A DNA stretch of 7,372 nucleotides from JAKQLP01 sp964562165 (GTDB lineage Bacteria > Patescibacteriota > Dojkabacteria > B142 > OLB20): contig CAZLRZ010000032.1 of NCBI GenBank assembly GCA_964562165.1, forward strand, positions 1-7,372. The letters run 5' to 3'. Both the position numbers and the translations under genes were made by a program. Shown piece by piece: positions 1 to 5,499 of this stretch. The notes beneath the pieces are model-generated. The model worked only from the letters and a program-made list of their open reading frames with translations. It had not been told where the DNA came from and ran no database searches. How positions within the stretch are numbered: position 1 is the first letter of the stretch; the number at the start of each line of letters is the position of its first letter.

Positions 1-401
1 TATTCGCCTTTAACTTTAAAGGTCAAAAGTACACTCCCGACAAAGCTCAAAGCTTTCTTGATTATGCGTTAAAGGGTTGGAAGGGAAACAAAAATTTCGT
101 TTTCGTAATCCATACCGAAGACGATAAATTAGCAGGGATTATTGAGATTAAAAGTAACGATAAAGAATGCGCTGAAATCGGCTACTGGTCTAGTGCAAAA
201 CATCAGGGCATTATGACTAATGCCCTTCGCGAACTCAAAAAATATGCAAAATCCGAAGGCTACAAAAAGCTTGGAGCCACTGTTAGAGTTAACAATTTTG
301 GATCTCAAAAAGTTTTAAAACGAAACGGATTCGAATTTGTTAAAGCCATGCCACTAAGCGAAGACAAAGCCGAAAGAATTTGGTTGGAATGCCTATTATA
401 A
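1..401 (+). CDS. GNAT-family N-acetyltransferase, 5'-truncated by window edge
   Basis: The reading frame is open from base 3 to the TAA at 399-401, about 132 residues, with the N-terminus outside the window. An internal ATG at 213 is not the start, because homologous sequence continues upstream of it. The visible part matches the RimJ/RimL-like GNAT fold: a strand ending in EIGYW, a CoA-loop region HQGIMTNAL, the helix ELKKYAKSEGYKKLGA, and the family's closing pattern VNNFGSQKVLKRNGFEF. These enzymes move an acetyl group from acetyl-CoA to an amine on a protein, peptide or small molecule; the substrate cannot be inferred. The CoA loop looks two residues short: relatives usually have Q-G-x-G-[IY]-[MA]-T, here it is Q-G-I-M-T. 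Activity may be reduced, or the loop may simply vary. Codons here end in C more often than in the genes to the right. The family call is solid; activity is uncertain. Confidence 0.85.
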   Translation, partial: FAFNFKGQKYTPDKAQSFLDYALKGWKGNKNFVFVIHTEDDKLAGIIEIKSNDKECAEIGYWSSAKHQGIMTNALRELKKYAKSEGYKKLGATVRVNNFGSQKVLKRNGFEFVKAMPLSEDKAERIWLECLL

Positions 402-479
402 CTATTTAAGGCAATTTGTTAAGATTTCTTTAACTTCTTTTTGAGTTAATGGGATTTCGGATTGTAAAAAGTTAATATC
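402..479 (-). pseudogene. Possible C-terminal gene remnant or frameshifted tail of the cupin gene
   Basis: On the minus strand a frame is open from 479 to a TAG at 404-402, directly abutting the acetyltransferase stop. It reads about 25 residues, including PLTQKEVKEILTNCLK, which looks like a normal C-terminal helix and ordinary codon use. It has no ATG and is preceded by TGA at 482-480, inside the end of the cupin gene. Two readings are possible. It may be the tail of an older gene whose body was replaced when the cupin gene arrived. Or it may be the true C-terminus of the cupin, reached by a +1 shift at its final codons. It is short enough to be chance, so confidence is low. Confidence 0.3.
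418..442 (+). terminator. Weak terminator-like hairpin after the acetyltransferase gene
   Basis: The arms GTTAA (418-422) and TTAAC (430-434) are perfect inverted copies around a 7-base loop, followed by TTCTTTTT (435-442). The position, 17 bases after the acetyltransferase stop, is right for an intrinsic terminator. The five-pair stem has only one GC pair, so it would be unstable. It also lies in the possible coding tail on the other strand, which may explain the bases. Confidence 0.22.
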
Positions 480-1089
480 TCATTATAGCTAGCCAGATTG
501 ATTCGCTAACCGCTTCGTATTGATGCCAAGGGTATTTATTATCTTTGTCGTAAAAATAGTCGTGGGTAAAACCAATAGGCATATACATTTTTTGGTATAA
601 GGAATCTTTATCGTTTTCTTTATATTTATTCATAATCCCAAGTCCATAAACTTGCGTGTGCACCTCTGTAAAGGGATGTTCCTGATGAATACTTGAAGCT
701 GTGTGCCCGGGTAAATACCAGCAATTAAACTCATAATTATCAAACTTTTCTATGGGTGATCGTAGGATTGGATAATTCCATTTTGTAGGATCTTCAGGAT
801 ATCTAATTTTATTATTATCCCAAGTTTTTATGCAGAAATTTTGCAATTCACTATTGGATTCTTGGGGATTGAAAGAATATTCAATTATTAATCCTTCTTT
901 AACATCAATCTCGCCAATATTAGGCGTTAACAAAAACGACTTATCTTTTTTAATATCCCCTACAAAATCAATTTTGATTGGAATGTCAGACAGGTTAATA
1001 ACGGTCGAAATATTTGTCAGGGTTACTTCTTCTTCTTTAACATATTTAACTGAGAAAAATTTGTTTGAAAAGTTTAATGGCTTGATCAT
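472..1089 (-). CDS. Cupin-fold protein of unknown substrate
   Basis: This 205-residue soluble protein has no signal peptide. Residues 1-110 are beta-rich and unrecognised. The C-terminal half carries both cupin motifs. Motif 1 is relaxed: G128, H135, H138, E142 and G149, with H-x2-H instead of H-x-H but the usual E-x6-G. Motif 2 is PIGFTH (171-176). H135, H138, E142 and H176 would hold a divalent metal; H144 and H189 (YPWHQYEA) are further candidates near the pocket. Family members include sugar isomerases and epimerases, dioxygenases and binding proteins. The aromatic-rich end (YPWHQYEA, SIWLAI) recalls sugar-binding cupins, which is only an impression. The ATG at 1089 has no Shine-Dalgarno but follows a plausible promoter. 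The gene is divergent from the GreA-like gene across 76 bases. The protein may continue in another frame beyond its stop (see 402-479). Fold likely, function unknown. Confidence 0.7.
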   Translation of the reverse strand: MIKPLNFSNKFFSVKYVKEEEVTLTNISTVINLSDIPIKIDFVGDIKKDKSFLLTPNIGEIDVKEGLIIEYSFNPQESNSELQNFCIKTWDNNKIRYPEDPTKWNYPILRSPIEKFDNYEFNCWYLPGHTASSIHQEHPFTEVHTQVYGLGIMNKYKENDKDSLYQKMYMPIGFTHDYFYDKDNKYPWHQYEAVSESIWLAIMRY

Positions 1090-1112
1090 TTTTTATATGT
1101 AAATATAGAATT

Positions 1113-1142
1113 AGTATAAACCAACAATATGTTATAATCCAA
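1113..1142 (-). promoter_or_regulatory. Candidate promoter for the cupin gene
   Basis: Read on the minus strand, TTGGAT (1142-1137) and TATACT (1118-1113) are 18 bases apart, a reasonable -35/-10 pair. Transcription would start near 1106, giving a leader of about 17 bases before the ATG. The -35 match is 3 of 6 and the region is AT-rich, so this is tentative. It overlaps the promoter of the divergent gene, so the two could interfere or be co-regulated. Confidence 0.35.
1130..1138 (+). promoter_or_regulatory. Extended -10 promoter for the GreA-like gene
   Basis: TGTTATAAT at 1130-1138 is a perfect extended -10 element (TG-N-TATAAT). This type does not need a good -35 box, and none is seen. 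Transcription would start near 1145, leaving about 20 bases of leader before the ATG at 1166. The same element type stands in front of the radical SAM operon. Confidence 0.55.
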
Positions 1143-1165
1143 AATATTTTATATTAAATATAGTA

Positions 1166-1672
1166 ATGCAAGAGATATTTGTGAGAACCCAAAATGCTTT
1201 ATATAGAAAAGAAGACGAGATACTTGATACCTTAAGATCCTTAGCACACACAAAAAGTCAACACGATAGCGACGGGGATAATTGGGACGACCCTAATGTG
1301 TATGAAACGAATAGACAGATTGAATTGGGAAATGCTGAATTGAACTTGGTGCGACAACAAATTGCTGAATCAATAATAATCAACCCTACTGATATAAACC
1401 CCTCAATAGTATCCCAAGGCACAATAGCATCAATTAAATTAATGCAAGAAAACTCACCCCCAGATTGTTTTGACATAATTGTCGGTAGTCCATTAGATTC
1501 AAGATATGTTAAGAATGATGGCGAGACACCAATTTTATCAACTGAAGCTCCAATTTTAATGTCAATATTTGGGAAAAAAGTTGGAGAGATTTTACCATAT
1601 CAACACCTAGGGGCTGTAGGTAGCATAGAGGTTATAAGTATAAACATATCAAGTCTTGCCTTAGAGGTTTAA
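1166..1672 (+). CDS. GreA/GreB-like transcript cleavage factor homologue
   Basis: Both halves of the Gre family can be followed in this 168-residue protein. Residues 1-75 form a helical hairpin. Its tip GDNWDDPNVY (37-46) parallels the GreA tip GDLxENAEY, with one extra residue and acidic side chains kept at D38, D41 and D42. Gre factors insert this tip into the RNA polymerase secondary channel and coordinate the Mg2+ that cleaves backtracked RNA. Residues 80-160 match the FKBP-like C-terminal domain: V82-x2-G85-T86, DIIVG (103-107), then ILSTEAPILMSIFGKKVGE (123-141), which parallels the family's ISxxSPxxxALxGKxxGD. Identity looks low and the hairpin has unusual Asp/Trp/Asn content, so it may be a Gre-fold regulator rather than the housekeeping GreA. 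The last 12 bases overlap the convergent CYTH gene. No Shine-Dalgarno is seen. Alternatives are GreB, Rnk-like or another secondary-channel binder. Confidence 0.72.
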   Translation: MQEIFVRTQNALYRKEDEILDTLRSLAHTKSQHDSDGDNWDDPNVYETNRQIELGNAELNLVRQQIAESIIINPTDINPSIVSQGTIASIKLMQENSPPDCFDIIVGSPLDSRYVKNDGETPILSTEAPILMSIFGKKVGEILPYQHLGAVGSIEVISINISSLALEV

Positions 1673-2254
1673 CTTTTCCAAAACTGGTGAATACCCCTTT
1701 GTAAATACGATGTTAGTTTCATTAATGTTATTTGCTTTTTTAAATTCATCAAAAAGATCCCAATAGGTTACAACAAACCTATCGTCCACCTTTAATTCCA
1801 GTTTATCGACAATTGCATTAATTGTTTCAACATTCGAGGATTCGATCTCCACAAAAAATCCAAATGGCATTTCATCTATAGAAATTGTTGCATCCTGGTA
1901 AGTCCAATTCATACGATATTTTTCCATAATAAATTCCTCAGAAAAACCCAAGGTTTTGATAATCGAACTTACGATGTTTATATCTTCAACGATAGTTTCG
2001 AGCTCTTCTCGGACAAAAAGATTTTCTTTCATGAGCTCTTTATTTTTGATCTTCATAGTTAAAGTGTTGTCTTTGCCAGATCTTACCCTAATAAATATTC
2101 CCCTGTTTTCTAAACTTTTGTTTTTATCATCAAACCTAATGGTCTTTTGATGCTCAGTATTTCTATATGTAGCACCCAAAGCCTTCACTTGTTCAATTAA
2201 CTTTTTTACATTTTTAATTTTAAATTTTACTTCTTTTTCTATATAGTTCGACAT
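1661..2254 (-). CDS. CYTH-domain protein (CyaB / triphosphatase superfamily)
   Basis: This 197-residue protein is about the length of a single CYTH domain. The signature ExExK is at E6, E8 and K10. It is followed by the charged residues that line the triphosphate tunnel: R40-F-D42, R56 and R58, K68 and K70, R82-E83-E84, K112-x-R114, D127, and E136-x-E138 (FFVEIE). The TYWDLF segment near 163-168 also fits bacterial CyaB-like members. Known activities are adenylate cyclase class IV, thiamine triphosphatase, inorganic triphosphatase and RNA 5'-triphosphatase. All act on a triphosphate with Mg2+ or Mn2+. Which one applies cannot be read from the sequence. It is the last gene of the operon, starting one base after the nucleoside-hydrolase stop with no Shine-Dalgarno, so it is probably translated by coupling. 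That setting favours a nucleotide triphosphate as substrate (inference). The 3' end overlaps the convergent Gre-like gene; no terminator is seen between them. Confidence 0.85.
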   Translation of the reverse strand: MSNYIEKEVKFKIKNVKKLIEQVKALGATYRNTEHQKTIRFDDKNKSLENRGIFIRVRSGKDNTLTMKIKNKELMKENLFVREELETIVEDINIVSSIIKTLGFSEEFIMEKYRMNWTYQDATISIDEMPFGFFVEIESSNVETINAIVDKLELKVDDRFVVTYWDLFDEFKKANNINETNIVFTKGYSPVLEKLNL

Positions 2255-2255
2255 T

Positions 2256-3119
2256 TTATAAATTTAATAATTTAATTATTTTTTGATAAATAAAACTTTC
2301 ATCATAACTTTTTTCCGATACTAAAAAGGCTTTTCCTTTATCATTTATATGCATAATCCCTTTTTCATCAATTAAAAATGAAACTCGTGAAAATTTTAAG
2401 AATTCTGGGTAACACAAACTTAATAAGGTAATTACATCCGACATTACACTTTCTGAATATCTACGAATAAAAAATCTGTTAAGATTTTTAAATAACAACC
2501 CATAACGATCACCTTTTTTGTCGGAAATTCTTTCGTAAATACCGCTGTCTTTATTAATTACAAATTTATTAAGTTGAAAAGTTGTATCGCTTAAAATCAA
2601 TTTTATATTTACATCACTTTTTAGGACTATTGATACGGATTTGGGATCAATTCTAAAATTGTGCTCTGCTTTCTCTGGATCCCTGAATTTTATAGCTCCT
2701 CCCATTTGAAAAACCTTTAATTTTTTTATGAAAAATGGGGCTTCTTGAATAATCCTTGCTAAATTTGTTTGGCCTTGAATACAGAGATAATAAATGTCAT
2801 CTTCAATATTTTGACACCTTTTTACAATATCACCAGAGGAAAACTCTTTTAGATATTTATTTTCTGCAGAATTAATTTCGGTTTCGTTAAATAAGAATTT
2901 ATTACTTCCAAAATCTCTGCCAATAAAAATTGGGATATCCGTTCTTCCAAATTCCAATAGTACAAGACTAAGTAGTTTCGCTCGATAATTTTTATTGACC
3001 TCGTCACCAGAAATAAGAGCAATTAAATTGAATAATTCAGGGTGTAATAAAACAATATACAACACTAAAATATCATCGGGATCATCTCCGATATCTGTAT
3101 CTATAATTAAATTAACCAT
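2256..3119 (-). CDS. Nucleoside hydrolase-like protein (IUNH fold), divergent active site
   Basis: This 287-residue protein is slightly short for IUNH enzymes, which cleave the N-glycosidic bond of nucleosides to base and ribose using a tightly bound Ca2+. The N-terminal metal motif is DTDIGDDPDD (7-16), the D-x-D-x-G-x-D-x-D-D variant of the usual DTDPGxDD. Other family marks are GQTNLA (116-121, usually GPLTNLA), MGGA (139-142), EHNFRIDP (152-159, with E152 and N154 as expected ribose ligands) and S227-D228 in place of the usual H-D. D228 keeps the metal ligand, but the His that protonates the leaving base is replaced by Ser. That suggests an unusual base, a different leaving-group route, or lost catalysis. 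The start overlaps the PRTase stop by 8 bases, and the next gene follows after one base. In this operon it could release a base that the PRTase then uses, or degrade the product (inference). Confidence 0.85.
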   Translation of the reverse strand: MVNLIIDTDIGDDPDDILVLYIVLLHPELFNLIALISGDEVNKNYRAKLLSLVLLEFGRTDIPIFIGRDFGSNKFLFNETEINSAENKYLKEFSSGDIVKRCQNIEDDIYYLCIQGQTNLARIIQEAPFFIKKLKVFQMGGAIKFRDPEKAEHNFRIDPKSVSIVLKSDVNIKLILSDTTFQLNKFVINKDSGIYERISDKKGDRYGLLFKNLNRFFIRRYSESVMSDVITLLSLCYPEFLKFSRVSFLIDEKGIMHINDKGKAFLVSEKSYDESFIYQKIIKLLNL

Positions 3120-4143
3120 TTAAAACTTTTTTATATGTATTTATTGGCCATTTGGGATCAGATATATCAATCAGACTGCTTTCAATAATTCTATCAATAA
3201 AATAACAATATTCACAATTCTTTATTGCCTCTTTGCTTTTTGGGAAAAGTGCTACTCTGAAAGGGTGCCCCCCTTCTTTTTCTACTTTTTCACTTATACC
3301 ATTAATCGTACTACCAGTATAGGAATTATCAATCACACAAACCTTCTTATCTTTTAAGGATTTGGCCATAAATTTATTCATGTGGGTACGATCTTTATCT
3401 GCATGGTATTCCCAAAACATTATTTTTGCGGCATTCTCTTTATTCACAAAGCTAGAAATATACTGGAAGCAACCCCAAGGGATGAATATATATATATCCG
3501 CAGTAGGAAAATCAATAAACATGTCTTCAAAATATTCCTTGTTAAAAACCTTTTTGTGGAATGCGTTAAATGGTCCGTAATGCCTCCTTACACTACTAAA
3601 CAATTCTTTTGTGATCTTATCAGCATTATTAATTGATACTTTTTTAAATTTTATCTTCCGATCTTTACCGACTAAATTAATTGCTTTATCTAAATATTTA
3701 ATCCAAGACTCTTCTTTTTTTATATTTTCAAATAGATAATTTTTTAACATCTTCACTCTTTTGTCAGACCCCGCTATTCTTATCTCAATTTCTAACGAAG
3801 CCCCCTTTAATATGTAAAAATCAAAGTTTTTAATTTTGTATTTATTTAAAACATTCCTAATATATGACTCGAGTTTGTCTTCTTTTAACATGTCCCTCAA
3901 ACACATGTAATAGGCTAAATTTGTTTCAAGGTTGGTAAAATATGAGATTTTATATGGATCACTTAAATCTACAAGCCATTCTTCTGGTGCTCTAACCACG
4001 AATCCCTCTTTTACCATCTTAAAAGACCAGCCTCTTTTCATATAGGCATAAAGGAGCTCAATGTCACAAGTTTGGAAGGATATTTCCTCTCGATGGTGCA
4101 TATCATGGTGGGTAATGTTTTCTCTTAACACAACTTTTTTCAT
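3112..4143 (-). CDS. Phosphoribosyltransferase-domain protein with a long novel N-terminal region
   Basis: Residues about 205-343 of this 343-residue protein look like a type I PRTase. A strand ADIYIFIPWG (215-224) is followed by a likely flexible loop (245-258) and the PRPP-binding loop VCVIDNSYTGSTI (268-280), which matches the hydrophobic-D-D/E-x3-T-G-x-T pattern except that the second acid is Asn (N273). Type I PRTases join a base, or another acceptor, to ribose-5-phosphate from PRPP, or run the reverse reaction. Residues 1-200 are unrecognised; they include a His-rich stretch THHDMHH (11-17) and no membrane segment, and may form an acceptor-binding domain. C310-x2-C313 near the C-terminus could bind metal or be chance. 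The gene starts 9 bases after the radical SAM stop and overlaps the nucleoside hydrolase by 8 bases. PRTase fold likely; acceptor unknown. Confidence 0.75.
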   Translation of the reverse strand: MKKVVLRENITHHDMHHREEISFQTCDIELLYAYMKRGWSFKMVKEGFVVRAPEEWLVDLSDPYKISYFTNLETNLAYYMCLRDMLKEDKLESYIRNVLNKYKIKNFDFYILKGASLEIEIRIAGSDKRVKMLKNYLFENIKKEESWIKYLDKAINLVGKDRKIKFKKVSINNADKITKELFSSVRRHYGPFNAFHKKVFNKEYFEDMFIDFPTADIYIFIPWGCFQYISSFVNKENAAKIMFWEYHADKDRTHMNKFMAKSLKDKKVCVIDNSYTGSTINGISEKVEKEGGHPFRVALFPKSKEAIKNCEYCYFIDRIIESSLIDISDPKWPINTYKKVLNG

Positions 4144-4152
4144 GCTAGCTTT

Positions 4153-5436
4153 TTAATAATTCAACATTTCGTATAAAATGTTTGAACGACTACTCAAGCC
4201 ACAATAAATACTTGAAAAATTATTGTCCTTATAAATTTCAACTAATTCTTTAGTAAACAAGACAACTTCATCCATCGACAATTGCTCTTTGTTCTCCCAC
4301 TCTGTTCCGGGCTTTGGGACAAAAACACTATAGTCTGCAACTATGCCATATTTTGCGATTTCCTTAATTCCTTTAAGTAAGATATCTGTAGGTTGTGCTC
4401 CTAAAACAAAGTTTGAACGAGCTTTGCCAAATCCAAATATTTTTGATGACATTTTGAGTGCATTTAACATATTGTTATATCCCGCAAGAGCAGATTTGCC
4501 TGGGCATACTTTTTCAAACCAATCCTCACCATAAACTTCCAGATTAAATTCAATTTGGTTAAACCCCATTTTGTTTTTGGCCATTAATAATGTTTCTTCA
4601 AGCTTCTCTTTCGGAGCGGCAAGATTTAGATAACTATCCATTTCTTTAATTGGATAGATATTATTAACTACTTCGGCAATTTGGGCACAAATCTCCCATA
4701 CTTTTGATGTGTGAGGCATATTGCCCGACATTAGTTGAAAATGCATATGAGGCTCAATTTTTTCGTTTTCAATGATATACTTGAAAACATAGTCGATACC
4801 AGCCAAATAATTCTTCTTATACCTTTCCCACCAAACGTTTTCATCAAATTTACAATCTACTAACGAGTTTAAAGACGGCATCGCTGATTTGTTATCACAC
4901 CTTTTTGCTGTCGCATCACAAAACTTACATGGTTTTCCACTGATCCAATGCCAGCAACCTTCAAAAGCCATTATGGCTAATCTGTCCATACCAACTATTT
5001 GTACAAAATCTTCGAATATTGGACAATTTTCATTGATCTCTTTAGGAAGCCTCATATTTGCATAATCTCGCTTTTTCACCAATTGTACCTCTATCGGGAT
5101 AAACTCTTTTGTAACCTTCTCCTGCAAGCCTAGTTCATCCCCTCTTTTACATAAAACTATTGGGGATTCTTTATGGAATCTAGCTTTAACAAGCGAAATG
5201 TTTTTGTCTCTTCTAATTAGTAATTCTGAAGGAACTAATCCAGCATCTTCACTTATATCAATAAATTTATGGTTTTTTACCGTAGGCTTTTTACTTCTAA
5301 ACTTGGTTTTGTAGAGGCTAATATTTGGCAACAAATTTATTATGTCATCATTTTCTAAATCGATACCGTATTCTAAAATTAGAGCCTTCCACTTTGCCAA
5401 TACAGGAATATCATTATATTTATTAAGTAGACTCAT
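4153..5436 (-). CDS. Radical SAM enzyme with an atypical C-x8-C-x2-C cluster motif
   Basis: This is a 427-residue protein. Residues 1-150 are an N-terminal region of unknown fold. The radical SAM core starts at GCWHWISGKPCKFCD (160-174), with C161, C170 and C173 placed to bind the [4Fe-4S] cluster. The spacing x8-x2 differs from the common x3-x2, but KFCD after the third Cys region is typical. Later marks fit the partial TIM barrel: HFQLMSGN (232-239), FNLEVYGEDWFEKVCPGKS (297-315), where the Glu-containing strand is usual, NFVLGAQPTD (342-351) and VFVPKPGTEWE (371-381). The barrel resembles the BioB/Elp3-like side of the superfamily. Such enzymes cleave SAM to a 5'-deoxyadenosyl radical and carry out difficult C-H or C-C chemistry; the substrate is unknown. 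It is the first gene of the four-gene operon, 9 bases before the PRTase gene. C180 and C195 are extra and could serve a second metal site. The ATG at 5436 is 27 bases from the predicted transcript start. Confidence 0.85.
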   Translation of the reverse strand: MSLLNKYNDIPVLAKWKALILEYGIDLENDDIINLLPNISLYKTKFRSKKPTVKNHKFIDISEDAGLVPSELLIRRDKNISLVKARFHKESPIVLCKRGDELGLQEKVTKEFIPIEVQLVKKRDYANMRLPKEINENCPIFEDFVQIVGMDRLAIMAFEGCWHWISGKPCKFCDATAKRCDNKSAMPSLNSLVDCKFDENVWWERYKKNYLAGIDYVFKYIIENEKIEPHMHFQLMSGNMPHTSKVWEICAQIAEVVNNIYPIKEMDSYLNLAAPKEKLEETLLMAKNKMGFNQIEFNLEVYGEDWFEKVCPGKSALAGYNNMLNALKMSSKIFGFGKARSNFVLGAQPTDILLKGIKEIAKYGIVADYSVFVPKPGTEWENKEQLSMDEVVLFTKELVEIYKDNNFSSIYCGLSSRSNILYEMLNY

Positions 5437-5451
5437 GGTTTATCTTTAATA

Positions 5452-5489
5452 TATAATAAGCGACCAGATATTATATCATTTAATATAGT
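5452..5489 (+). promoter_or_regulatory. Candidate -10 boxes for the 319-residue gene
   Basis: Two plus-strand options exist: TATAAT at 5452-5457, starting transcription near 5464 with a leader of about 36 bases, and TATAGT at 5484-5489, starting near 5496 almost on the ATG at 5500 (nearly leaderless). Neither has a clear -35 box. Both lie in the 63-base gap shared with the operon promoter, so the two directions could compete. Confidence 0.25.
5470..5478 (-). promoter_or_regulatory. Extended -10 promoter of the four-gene operon
   Basis: On the minus strand TGATATAAT (5478-5470) is a perfect extended -10 element; no convincing -35 box precedes it. Transcription would begin near 5463, giving a 27-base leader without a Shine-Dalgarno. 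The box overlaps a short perfect palindrome, GATAT-T-ATATC (5467-5477), which could be a repressor site or just AT-rich chance. Confidence 0.55.
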
Positions 5490-5499
5490 CTTATTTTAT

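Noticed and set aside
213..401. A separate 62-residue protein starting at the internal ATG
   Set aside because: The frame is open upstream to the window edge with GNAT-like sequence (EIGYW), so this is an internal Met of a larger gene.
830..1102. Plus-strand frame of 90 codons
   Set aside because: It lies antisense to the cupin gene, whose motifs are clear, and its own product has no recognisable features.
1661..2254. Gene symbol cyaB for the CYTH protein
   Set aside because: The CYTH motifs do not separate adenylate cyclase from the triphosphatases, so a symbol would overstate it.
3362..3636. Two overlapping plus-strand frames of 72 and 84 codons
   Set aside because: Both are antisense to the PRTase core, including its PRPP-loop region, and are not protein-like.
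4343..4534. Plus-strand frame of 63 codons
   Set aside because: It is antisense to conserved barrel segments of the radical SAM enzyme.
1661..5436. Naming the operon as queuosine salvage (queK/queL)
   Set aside because: Radical SAM plus IUNH is suggestive, but no TGT, transporter or other queuosine gene is in the window, the PRTase and CYTH genes are not part of that pathway, and I cannot confirm the QueL subgroup from sequence alone.
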